A stretch of DNA of 64,000 nucleotides from NCBI GenBank assembly GCA_964626015.1, contig CAZVCC010000004.1, positions 45,489 through 109,488 on the forward strand. The letters run 5' to 3'. Source of the DNA: CAIKZJ01 sp964626015 (GTDB lineage Bacteria; Bacteroidota; Ignavibacteria; Tepidaquicellales; Tepidaquicellaceae). Shown here one piece after another: positions 54,023 to 62,602 of this stretch; positions within the stretch are counted from its first letter, which is position 1; every line of letters starts with the position of its first letter. The translations under genes were made by a program, and so were the position numbers. The notes beneath the pieces are model-generated. The model was not told the origin of the DNA and did no database searches. It saw only the letters and a program-made list of their open reading frames with translations.

Positions 54023-56269
54023 TTAATCATTTATATTAACGTATTTTAGTCTGAGTGAGTTTATCATAACTGTAACGATGTCACTGAATGCCATAAACAT
54101 TGCAGCAAGGACCGGGCTAATTGTTATCCCGAACGGTACAAGAATACCAGCTGCAGCAGGTATTGTGAGAGCGTTATAGAAAAATGCCCAGAAAATATTC
54201 TGTTTGATTATAGTAACTGTCTTCGCTGATATATTAACTGAACGCACAAGATTATTAAGGTCTCCTTTTACAAGAATAACATCGGCTGAGTCTATTGCAA
54301 TGTCCTGCCCTGTTCCTAAAGCTATTCCAACGTTTGCACGTGCGAGCGAAGGTGCGTCATTTATACCATCACCCACCATAGCAACATTTTTACCCTCCGA
54401 TTGAAGCCGGGAAACAATCTTTTCCTTTTCCTCCGGTAATGTTCTAAAAGAGTAATTATCCAGGTTAAGTTCTTTCGCTACCATTTTAGTAGTATCTTCA
54501 TTGTCGCCGGAAATAAGAAACATACTTATTGATTTGGATTTAAACCTTGACAGCATATCTTTTGCATCAACTTTGATTCTGTCTTCGAACTCAATTTCAC
54601 CCGCAAGAATATTATCGATACTAATGTACAGATTTTTCCTGTTTGAATCAGTTATAAAGTTATTATGCTTAACATTATATCTATCAAGAAGAGAGACACT
54701 GCCAATCAGTATTTTCCTGTCGTTAACGTTACCTGATATACCCATACCGTTTTCATTAATTATATCTTCTACATGGTCGAATATATCGACTTGCTTTTCA
54801 ACGCAATAATTGAAAATAGATTTTGCAATAGGGTGGTTAGAGTATTTTTCGATTGTAAAAACGTATTTAAGTAACTCATCTTTATTTGTTCCATTGTATG
54901 TTTTAATAGATTTAATGTGCATTTCTCCAGTTGTGATAGTACCGGTTTTATCGAAACAGATTGTATCAATCCTATTCAGTTTTTCTATTGCCTCAACATT
55001 ATTAAAAAGAATCCCGTTCTCAGCGGCTCTGCCTACACCAATAACTACCGCCATCGGAGAAGCGAGTCCGAGTGCACAAGGACATGCTATTACGAGCACA
55101 GATACTGCAAATAACAATGATTCATCGAACGGAATATCAACGATAAAATACCATGCAATGAATGTAATTAAAGAGATCGATATCACTACAGGTACGAATA
55201 TTGAGGAAATTTTATCAGCAAGTCTCTGAATCTGTGGTTTTGAATTCGAAGCCTCTTTTACTAAGGCAATGATTTTTGAAAGAGTCGTATCGTTGCCAAC
55301 TTTTTCCGCTATCATTTTCACGTAACCATTCTTTACAAGTGTTCCGCTAATGAGATTGTCTGCTGATTTCTTTTCAATCATTATGCTTTCACCAGTCATA
55401 GCACTTTCATCCACTACGCAAAACCCGTCAAGTATAATACCGTCGACCGGAACTTTATCACCAGTCCTGATTATTACTACATCTTTCTTTCTGACTTTTT
55501 TAAAAGGTACCAGCATTTCTTCGTCGTTTCGTATGATGTTTACGAACTTAGCCTGAAGCTCCTTAAGTTTCTTTATTGAAGTTTGAGTCTTTGATTTTAA
55601 AACAGATTCAAGATAGTTTCCGATTAGAATCAATGTTATAATCATTGCAGAAGTCTCGAAATAAACCTCGTGTGAATTCTTAAGTGCACTTATATTCAGA
55701 CTTAAAATGTGGTTAGCTGAAATTACTAAACTGTATATGTAAGATGATAAGACTCCAAGCGAGACGAGAGTATTCATATCCGACCGAAGAATTTTGGCAG
55801 ATTTATAAGCACCTAAAAGAAATTTCTTCCCGTTTACAAAAACAACATAGCTTGTGAGTAATAACTGAAGCATTAAAGAGAAATTCACGGAGAACTTAAG
55901 GTCATACCAGCCATGTCCGCTCATGGATATAACCATTATAAAAAATGTGAGAATAGCAGACTGGATAAAGTTGTTTCTTTCTGATGCAAGATTCTGCTTT
56001 CTTATATTATCTATTAAATTATCATCATCTTCTTCAATTACATCATATCCGAGTTTTCTAATATCGGATACTATTTCGCTTACGCCGATAACATTAGGGT
56101 TGTAAGAAACATTCGCAACTTCTGACGAGAAGTTAACATCAACATTGTGAATCCCGTTTAATTTCTCAAGGTATGTTTTTATACTGTTAGCGCAATTAAC
56201 GCAATCCATACCCGTAATATCAAGCGAAACGGCTTCAAAGTTTTCCGGAATGTTATGTTTATCGGTCAA
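54023..56269 (-). CDS. copA: Copper-exporting P1B-type ATPase
   Basis: A 748-aa protein: one N-terminal HMA domain with GMDCVNC (Cys23, Cys26), eight membrane helices, TGES loop (AMTGES), the CPC metal site in ACPCALGLASP, phosphorylated Asp in DKTGTITTG, the HP pair in SNHPIAKS, and GDGINDAPSLARANVG. This is a complete Cu(I)-export ATPase. It starts at TTG 56269 (LTDKHN); no ATG fits. It is followed by an HMA lipoprotein and preceded by folP with an 8-nt gap. Confidence 0.95.
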   Translation of the reverse strand: MTDKHNIPENFEAVSLDITGMDCVNCANSIKTYLEKLNGIHNVDVNFSSEVANVSYNPNVIGVSEIVSDIRKLGYDVIEEDDDNLIDNIRKQNLASERNNFIQSAILTFFIMVISMSGHGWYDLKFSVNFSLMLQLLLTSYVVFVNGKKFLLGAYKSAKILRSDMNTLVSLGVLSSYIYSLVISANHILSLNISALKNSHEVYFETSAMIITLILIGNYLESVLKSKTQTSIKKLKELQAKFVNIIRNDEEMLVPFKKVRKKDVVIIRTGDKVPVDGIILDGFCVVDESAMTGESIMIEKKSADNLISGTLVKNGYVKMIAEKVGNDTTLSKIIALVKEASNSKPQIQRLADKISSIFVPVVISISLITFIAWYFIVDIPFDESLLFAVSVLVIACPCALGLASPMAVVIGVGRAAENGILFNNVEAIEKLNRIDTICFDKTGTITTGEMHIKSIKTYNGTNKDELLKYVFTIEKYSNHPIAKSIFNYCVEKQVDIFDHVEDIINENGMGISGNVNDRKILIGSVSLLDRYNVKHNNFITDSNRKNLYISIDNILAGEIEFEDRIKVDAKDMLSRFKSKSISMFLISGDNEDTTKMVAKELNLDNYSFRTLPEEKEKIVSRLQSEGKNVAMVGDGINDAPSLARANVGIALGTGQDIAIDSADVILVKGDLNNLVRSVNISAKTVTIIKQNIFWAFFYNALTIPAAAGILVPFGITISPVLAAMFMAFSDIVTVMINSLRLKYVNIND

Positions 56270-56277
56270 ATTCTCTA

Positions 56278-57123
56278 TTACAATTGTTTTAATACGTCAG
56301 CAGTAATTGCAGCACGCTTATTTTCTAAAACATTGTGTACTCTTAAAATGTTCGCACCGTTTATAATTCCAACAACGTTAGCTGCCATAGTCCCGATGGT
56401 CCTTTCTTCTGTAGTTGATTTGTATATTTCATTTATAAACCGTTTCTTTGACAATCCAAGCAGAATTGGGTATCCGAGTGTTTTGAATTCGCCAATACGT
56501 TTTATTATTTCAATATTATGATAGAATGTTTTACCGAAGCCTATACCTATACCAGGGTCTATGATAATTTGCTCTATATCTGCATTTTTAGCTTTAGAAA
56601 TTGAAATACTTAAGTATTCTTTTATTTCTGACACAAGACCATCATACACAGGATTAATCTGCATGTTCTGAGGAGTTCCCTTTATGTGCATCAGAATGCA
56701 GGAAGCATTGTGTTTCTTTGTCACCTCTGCCATTTTAGAATCAAACTGAAAACCACTTATATCGTTTACAATAACAGCACCAGCTTTAAGCGCTTCATCA
56801 GCAACTTCACTTTTGTAAGTATCAATTGAAATGGGAATAGATATATGCTTTTTAATTTCTGATATTACAGGAATAACGCGTTTAATTTCCTCGTCAGCAG
56901 ATATTTTACGTGAGCCAGGGCGAGTTGATTCACCTCCAACATCTATGAAATCTGCACCTTCACTTTCCATAGCAACCGCGTCAACGATAATCTTTTGAAG
57001 TAAAATATCCTCATCAAAATACTTACCTCCATCGGAAAAGGAATCAGGTGTAATATTTAGTATCCCCATAATGTAAGTTCGGGAAAATAGGTCGTATGTT
57101 TTATTACCGAATTTGTAAATCAT
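56278..57123 (-). CDS. folP: Dihydropteroate synthase
   Basis: A 281-aa TIM-barrel enzyme of folate synthesis that joins pABA and the pterin diphosphate. Visible: GILNITPDSFSDGGKYF (pterin loop), IDVGGESTRPGSRKIS (loop 2), VNDISGFQFD, and IIDPGIGIGFGKT. The length is typical. It is on the same strand as metG upstream and copA downstream and is probably co-transcribed with copA. Confidence 0.96.
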   Translation of the reverse strand: MIYKFGNKTYDLFSRTYIMGILNITPDSFSDGGKYFDEDILLQKIIVDAVAMESEGADFIDVGGESTRPGSRKISADEEIKRVIPVISEIKKHISIPISIDTYKSEVADEALKAGAVIVNDISGFQFDSKMAEVTKKHNASCILMHIKGTPQNMQINPVYDGLVSEIKEYLSISISKAKNADIEQIIIDPGIGIGFGKTFYHNIEIIKRIGEFKTLGYPILLGLSKKRFINEIYKSTTEERTIGTMAANVVGIINGANILRVHNVLENKRAAITADVLKQL

Positions 57124-57201
57124 AGAAATATTTATCGTTAAAGAACATATAAGCTTACAAAAACCGCAGATTTGGAAGCATAATATTGGATTTTATTAAG
57201 A

Positions 57202-59187
57202 TTAACTTACGTCTGCGCCGTCCGGGAATTCACCGTCAACAGTAATTACTTTTAACTTGCCATCAATTTTTGCTGCAAGAAGCATACCCTGTGATTCCAG
57301 TCCCATGAGTTTTGCAGGTTTTAAGTTATCAACAATAATGATTGTTCTGTTCAGCATTTGTTCTGCGGTGTAATGCTCAGCGATACCAGCTACAATCTGC
57401 TTCTCTTTTTTACCTGAACGCACACCGAGTTTAAGCAGTTTTTTGCTCTTTGGTACAGCCTCTGATTTAATAACAACAGCAGTCGCAAGTTTTACCTTTT
57501 TAAAGTCATCAATGGAAATAAGATTGTCTTCAATCTCTTCTTTTATCTCTTCTTCAGCCGGAAGTTCGATTTGTGGAAATAGTATTTCATCTTTACCGAG
57601 CTCATTTTCGCTTTGGAGTACGAACTCTCCGATACGTTCCCAGGCGAAATCAGCTTCTCCTTTACCGAGTACGTTTAAAATTTTCTTTGATGTAAATGGT
57701 AAAACTGGTGAGAATACAATAGCAAGAGAATGAGCTATCTGAAGGCATTCATTTATTATCTCACCGCACTTTGCCTCATCGGTCTTAATTACTTTCCATG
57801 GTTCACTGTCGTTGAAGTATTTGTTAGCAGCACGGGCTATGTTCATTGTTTCATTAATTGCATCACGGAATCTGAAGTTATTATAACATTCTTCTATAAG
57901 TTTCTTCTGAGACTTAATGTATGCGAATATATCCGGAATAGTCTTTGTATTCCTTTCCGGGACTTTGTTGTCAAATTTATTCTTTGCGAATACTACAGTG
58001 CGGTTAATGAAGTTACCGAGTATTGCAGCGAGTTCATTATTATTCTTTGCCTGCAAATCCCTGAAAGAGAAATCCGAGTCTTTATTCTCGGGCATATTTG
58101 ATGCGATTGCATAACGAACAACATCGGGATTGAATTCAGTAACAACATCTTTAACCAGGATTCCATGTCCTTTGCTCTTTGAAAGTTTAGCTCCGTCAAG
58201 ATTAAGAAATTCGTTTGCCGGTACGTTATCAGGCAGATTAAAACTGCCATGTGCCATCAACATTGCAGGGAATACGATTGCATGAAAAATAATATTGTCC
58301 TTACCGATGAAATGTATCATCCGCGAATCTTCACTGCACCAATAATCCCGCCATTTATCGGGCTCATCCTGCTCTATAAAATATTCTTTAGTTGCAGAAA
58401 TATAGCCTATAGGTGCTTCGAACCATACATAAATTACTTTACCTTCAGAATCTTTTACGGGTACTTTTACGCCCCAATCAAGGTCGCGTGTAATGGCTCT
58501 GTCTTTAAGTCCTGTTTTGAACCAACCCTCGCAGTAATTCTTAACGTTTGCTTTCCAGTTTGTTTTTGTTTTAATCCATTCTTCAAGTTTAGGTTGGAAC
58601 TGTTCAAGAGGGAAGTAGAAGTTTACGGCTTCTTTTACAACAGGAGTATCACCAGAAATCTTTGACTTTGGGTTTTTCAGTTCAAGCGGTGTCAAGTTAC
58701 TTCCGCAGCTTTCGCATTGGTCGCCGCGAGCTTCTTCATACCCGCATATTGGACAAGTGCCTTCAACGAATCTATCAGCAAGAAAACGTTTATCTTTTTC
58801 GGAATATAACTGCTTTTCGGTTTTCTGAATTAGAAGACCCTTATCAAAAAGGTTCAAGAAGAAATCTTGTGCAGTTTTATGATGAATATCGTTTGAAGTA
58901 CGGGAATAAATATCGAAAGAAATCCCGAGTTTATCGAATGCATCTTTGTTAGCAATGTGGTATCTGTCGATAATTTCCTTGGGAGTAACTTTTTCCTTCA
59001 TTGCAGAGATTTCTATTGCAGTTCCATGTTCATCAGAACCGCTGATAAAAATTACATCCTCATTGCAAAGTCTTTTAAACCTTACAAAAATATCTGCTGG
59101 AAGGTAAGCACCGGCAATGTGACCAAGGTGTATATATCCATTCGCATAGGGCAGAGCTGCTGTAACGAGTAACTTATTTTTCATCAT
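57202..59187 (-). CDS. metG: Methionyl-tRNA synthetase with C-terminal tRNA-binding domain
   Basis: A class I synthetase of about 661 aa: HIGH-type ANGYIHLGHIAGAYLPAD, a zinc knuckle with four Cys (CPICGYEEARGDQCESCGSN), KLSKSKGHG as KMSKS, and an anticodon-binding helical domain. A C-terminal EMAP/Trbp111-like domain (about 565-660, KKLLKLGVRSGKKEKQIVAG) helps tRNA binding and dimerisation. Start is one of two ATGs (59187/59184) before KNKLLVTAALPYANG; an ATG at 59205 adds a non-conserved leader. Confidence 0.96.
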   Translation of the reverse strand: MMKNKLLVTAALPYANGYIHLGHIAGAYLPADIFVRFKRLCNEDVIFISGSDEHGTAIEISAMKEKVTPKEIIDRYHIANKDAFDKLGISFDIYSRTSNDIHHKTAQDFFLNLFDKGLLIQKTEKQLYSEKDKRFLADRFVEGTCPICGYEEARGDQCESCGSNLTPLELKNPKSKISGDTPVVKEAVNFYFPLEQFQPKLEEWIKTKTNWKANVKNYCEGWFKTGLKDRAITRDLDWGVKVPVKDSEGKVIYVWFEAPIGYISATKEYFIEQDEPDKWRDYWCSEDSRMIHFIGKDNIIFHAIVFPAMLMAHGSFNLPDNVPANEFLNLDGAKLSKSKGHGILVKDVVTEFNPDVVRYAIASNMPENKDSDFSFRDLQAKNNNELAAILGNFINRTVVFAKNKFDNKVPERNTKTIPDIFAYIKSQKKLIEECYNNFRFRDAINETMNIARAANKYFNDSEPWKVIKTDEAKCGEIINECLQIAHSLAIVFSPVLPFTSKKILNVLGKGEADFAWERIGEFVLQSENELGKDEILFPQIELPAEEEIKEEIEDNLISIDDFKKVKLATAVVIKSEAVPKSKKLLKLGVRSGKKEKQIVAGIAEHYTAEQMLNRTIIIVDNLKPAKLMGLESQGMLLAAKIDGKLKVITVDGEFPDGADVS

Positions 59188-59301
59188 ATAATATACTGAA
59201 TGCAAAGAATTGATTAAATGGAAAAGAGGATTGGGATTGAGAGACGGAGATTGTGAGAAATCAGAAAAGGATTGATAATAAATTAATTATAAATTAAATT
59301 G

Positions 59302-59321
59302 TATTACAAATTATTACAGAT
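59302..59321 (+). promoter_or_regulatory. 10-bp direct repeat before the toxin-antitoxin start (possible operator)
   Basis: TATTACAAAT (59302-59311) is followed at once by TATTACAGAT (59312-59321), 9 of 10 identical, and then by the ATG. RHH antitoxins often repress their own operon by binding short repeats at the start. No independent evidence of binding. Confidence 0.4.
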
Positions 59322-59543
59322 ATGAGAGAAATATTAAGTATCAGCATAGGTTCTAAGCTCAAGAAGAAGATAAACACTGCTGCGAAGAAATATAAGACAA
59401 CAAAAAGTGACATAGTCATTAATGCAGTAGAAAAGTATCTTACTACAATTGAGTTTAAAGGTGTAAGGGAGAAATTAATGCCTTATGCTAAGAAAAAAGG
59501 TTATTTTACGGATGAAGATATCTACAATGACAACGAGCTATAA
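59322..59543 (+). CDS. Ribbon-helix-helix antitoxin-like protein
   Basis: A 73-aa protein with an N-terminal beta strand (REILSISIGSKLKKKINTAA) and two helices, typical of RHH DNA-binding antitoxins. The C-terminal acidic tail (TDEDIYNDNEL) would wrap the toxin. Its stop overlaps the next ATG by 1 nt (TAATG), so antitoxin and toxin are translationally coupled. Confidence 0.85.
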   Translation: MREILSISIGSKLKKKINTAAKKYKTTKSDIVINAVEKYLTTIEFKGVREKLMPYAKKKGYFTDEDIYNDNEL

Positions 59544-59950
59544 TGAAAATAGTTCTTGATACAAACGTTATATTGTCTGCTTTTTTAACTGAAGGAATAA
59601 CTCACAAAGTATTTTATGACTGTATTATAACTCATGATATCTATATCTCCGAATTTATTGTGAATGAGCTTAAAAGTGTCTTGCATCGTAAATTTGAAGT
59701 TAAAGATGAAGATATAAAAGAGTTCTTGTATTTTTTAGAATCAAGTTTTCATATTGCTATTCCATCGAATGAGTTACCTAAAATATGCAGGGATGAGACA
59801 GATAATAATATACTTCAGCTCGCTTATTTTGTTAAGGCAGATGTAATTATATCCGGCGATAAAGATCTTTTAACTTTAAAGAAATTTAAGGGAATAAGAA
59901 TTATTTCGACCCGAGATTATTTCAATGAGTATTTAGTCAATAAAAGTTAA
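59543..59950 (+). CDS. PIN-domain toxin (VapC-like, COG1569 type)
   Basis: A 135-aa PIN ribonuclease. The acidic metal site is visible: Asp6 in VLDTNVILSAF, Glu near 39 (SEFIVNELKS), Asp in RDETDNNILQLA, and Asp in ISGDKDLLTL. PIN toxins cut tRNA, rRNA or mRNA. It is paired with the RHH gene upstream. Typical for a type II toxin-antitoxin unit; it may be mobile, but no transposon is next to it. Confidence 0.9.
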   Translation: MKIVLDTNVILSAFLTEGITHKVFYDCIITHDIYISEFIVNELKSVLHRKFEVKDEDIKEFLYFLESSFHIAIPSNELPKICRDETDNNILQLAYFVKADVIISGDKDLLTLKKFKGIRIISTRDYFNEYLVNKS

Positions 59951-59953
59951 ATA

Positions 59954-60742
59954 CTATGAATACTCGATTAAGAACTTCTTGCCGGGACGTTCAAGCGGAA
60001 CCGGTTTTACAGGAGGTATGATTTCAGGATGAGAGCCTTTTACGTATATCCCTCTGCATTCTGCCCATTTAAGGGGCATATTGTATTCATCGATTGATAT
60101 TATTCCGGGGAATACAATAACGGTGTTGTAATCATTTATGAAATTAAATGCACCATCAGGTGTATCGTATGTGTGGCTTATAATCTCTTCGCGGGAGAAC
60201 AAACCGCTTTCGATTGTTTCCTCAAGCATTACATTCAGAAACTCATTTTTATTGTCAGGATTTACGGGGTCTTTTGCGTGGATAACAGCAACGAATACAT
60301 AAGGCGGGTTGAAGTTTGCATATCTTTCATCAAAACCGGCTTTGCTGTCATAAGTGGTGAATTTAAAAGTTAGACGGTTTTCGTCGAGTGATATATCATG
60401 GTTATGAAGGTACAAATGTGCAGGCAGAATATTTATTTCAGAACTAATTCCATAATGACTAAAGGTTTTATAATTATACTTAAGAATTCTGCGGTTGCTC
60501 GCATTGCCTTTGAGCTTTGACTTCTTCCAGACTTTTTTAATAGTTTCTGACTTATTGACGAAGTTTGAGAACTTAGACAGTTTACCGAAATTTTTCCTGT
60601 TAGCTATAACTTTTTCTGATTTTGTTTCTTTGAATGCTTCTGAAAGTTCATAGGAAAATACTTTCCTGTTAGTGCGGCGGAAAACTGTTTTGCCTGTTTT
60701 ACCGACGGGAGTTCCAACCGGACCCGGTAATATTCTTGCCAT
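59954..60742 (-). CDS. Unknown 262-aa protein
   Basis: I do not recognise this protein with certainty. The N-terminus is basic with a repeated GP/GK pattern (MARILPGPVGTPVGKTGKTV, then FRRTNRK). A Lys-rich helical part reaches about residue 95. The C-terminal 150 residues look like beta strands (HLYLHNHDISLDENRLTFKF; NTVIVFPGIISID). No signal peptide or membrane helix. The N-terminus faintly recalls DUF6266-type proteins of Bacteroidota. It faces the toxin gene and has an AT-rich region upstream. Confidence 0.8.
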   Translation of the reverse strand: MARILPGPVGTPVGKTGKTVFRRTNRKVFSYELSEAFKETKSEKVIANRKNFGKLSKFSNFVNKSETIKKVWKKSKLKGNASNRRILKYNYKTFSHYGISSEINILPAHLYLHNHDISLDENRLTFKFTTYDSKAGFDERYANFNPPYVFVAVIHAKDPVNPDNKNEFLNVMLEETIESGLFSREEIISHTYDTPDGAFNFINDYNTVIVFPGIISIDEYNMPLKWAECRGIYVKGSHPEIIPPVKPVPLERPGKKFLIEYS

Positions 60743-61207
60743 TTTCGCAGATTTTGAGTTTTAAAAAACTATTTATGAGCAATACCTTTGGTACTGTTTT
60801 AATATAGTAAAATACTGCGGGAAAGGCAAGAGAAAGCCGAGAGCACCGTATTATTACTGCACAATCATTGGACTTTTACCGTACTATTATTGAAGATTTT
60901 ATAGAAATGATGTATTTTCAGTAATATAAGCTATAAGAAGGTAAGAGTGCTTATATTTAAGCTGAAAACAGGATTATTTAAATTATAATCCTTATAAACT
61001 TAAAATAATAATATTTTTTGTAATTGTCAAGAGAAAAAATTCAGATTATTCATTTTATAAAAATAGTAGAGAAAATAATACTTATCGGTCGAAATATAAC
61101 AAATTTAAAAAGATAGGGAAACAAAATGAGAAGCGGATATAAGAATGGCAACAGTGCGGAAATATGCAACTAATATATTATTTTTTCCGTATTAAATATA
61201 AAAATAA
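60743..61207. other. AT-rich intergenic region with degenerate repeats and hairpins
   Basis: No gene or RNA is recognised in 465 bases. Present are a degenerate 11-bp-type repeat zone (about 60826-60887; AAAGGCAAGAG/AAAGCCGAGAG, and CACCGTATTAT/TACCGTACTAT 33 bp apart), an inverted repeat AATATAAGC/GCTTATATT (60923-60931, 60949-60957), and GGATTAT/ATAATCC (60971-60977, 60985-60991). GAGAGCACCGTA here is the reverse complement of TACGGTGCTCTC in the array at 3814-3923. Confidence 0.55.
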
Positions 61208-62311
61208 ATGATGAGCAGAGACGCAAAACAAAACGAGCCGGGATTTTTTAAGACTCTCGAATCTGACATGAATGTTAACGAAATGACAAAGGATTTCAGC
61301 CAGGACATGAATGATATTATCGAGTTTTATGTGACACAGGAAAACAAGGAAAGGCTCAAGAAGATGAACCCACTGAAGAGGGGGTTCTTTTATATAGTAT
61401 GGATTTTGAAAAGCATGGTATTGAAGCTAAATCCAATGCGTCGTGTAATGCTTCTTGTAAGTGCATTTTTTATTATTACAGCAATTAGAATCCATTTCGA
61501 TGAATTCAACATTTCATTTACTACAGATTTCAGCATGCTTGGATGCCTGATAATTGTTTTGCTATTGATGCTTGAGCTGAAGGATAAGCTGCTTGCGAAG
61601 GATGAGCTTGTAGCGGGAAGAAAAATCCAGGAAGCACTGATGCCAGAAGAGACTCCTTATCTTGACGGCTGGACGCTCTGGCTTTATTCGAGACCTGCGA
61701 ATGAAGTATCGGGAGACCTCGTTGATTTCTTCTATGTTGACGACGATAGAGCAACTTTGTTTGTATCAGATGTTGCGGGAAAAGGACTGCATGCGGCTTT
61801 AATGACGAGCAAGCTTCAAGCAATAATAAAAGCACTTGCTCCGGATTACAAAACAAGCGAATTGATATCAAAAGTCAACAGTACTTTTTACAAAGAAAAG
61901 CTCCGCAAAATGTTTGCTTCTTTATTTTATGTAGAAATCAATAAAGGCAATAATACGATAGAAATGGTAAATGCGGGGCATCTACCGGCATACATACTGC
62001 GTGATAACCAGATTAAAGAAACACCGCATGGGGAGACAGCTTTGGGACTGATTAAGAATGCAAATTATTCTGTGTTTAAGGAAGAGTTTAAAGAGGGGAA
62101 TATAGTTGTAATTTATTCAGACGGAATAACAGATGCAAAGAACAGTGCAGGAGAGTTTTACGGAAATGAAAAAATGAAGTCGGTTATGTTACAGAATAAG
62201 GAGTTATCGGCAAAGGCATTAGGCGAAAAAATACTTGAGAATATATTTCAGTTTACAGGGCAAACAAGGCAGAATGATGATATATCGATAATAGTTATGA
62301 AGAAGATGTGA
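61208..62311 (+). CDS. Membrane PP2C/SpoIIE-type serine phosphatase (RsbU-like)
   Basis: A 367-aa protein. The N-terminal 70 residues are cytoplasmic, followed by two membrane helices (about 78-120). The SpoIIE catalytic domain runs from about 135 to the end: ELVAGRKIQEALMPEE, NEVSGDLVDFFYVD, LFVSDVAGKGLHAALMTSKL, MVNAGHLPAYIL, VVIYSDGITDAKN and RQNDDISIIVMKK, with the metal-binding Asp residues present. Such enzymes dephosphorylate anti-sigma-factor antagonists. No sensor domain and no STAS partner are nearby, so its target is unknown. Confidence 0.92.
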   Translation: MMSRDAKQNEPGFFKTLESDMNVNEMTKDFSQDMNDIIEFYVTQENKERLKKMNPLKRGFFYIVWILKSMVLKLNPMRRVMLLVSAFFIITAIRIHFDEFNISFTTDFSMLGCLIIVLLLMLELKDKLLAKDELVAGRKIQEALMPEETPYLDGWTLWLYSRPANEVSGDLVDFFYVDDDRATLFVSDVAGKGLHAALMTSKLQAIIKALAPDYKTSELISKVNSTFYKEKLRKMFASLFYVEINKGNNTIEMVNAGHLPAYILRDNQIKETPHGETALGLIKNANYSVFKEEFKEGNIVVIYSDGITDAKNSAGEFYGNEKMKSVMLQNKELSAKALGEKILENIFQFTGQTRQNDDISIIVMKKM

Positions 62312-62602
62312 TGGAATATTATTTACCACGAAAGAATATTTAACCATAGAGATAATCACGGAGTTCACAGCGAAATATCATTTTTACATCGTCCCTTTCA
62401 TTGCAGGCAATACCTCAGGGAGTTTTTGATTATAATTGAATTAAACTTCCACACCATATAAAAATGATTTGTAAAATTAAATGTAAATAATTAAATTTAC
62501 ACGTATATATTCCACGATTTACATGCTTACATTAACATGTTAAAGTAAAATGTAAAGACAAACCGAGCAGTATTCATCTTTAAAAATTTAATGTAAAGTA
62601 AT
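62312..62602. other. Intergenic region with decayed short repeats
   Basis: These 291 bases hold no gene. At 62332-62384 there are imperfect units of the CCACGAAAGA / CCATAGAGAT / TCACGGAGTT / CACAGCGAAA kind, spaced about 11-18 bp. The rest is AT-rich leader sequence with many TTTACA/TGTAAA words (62465-62600). Confidence 0.5.
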
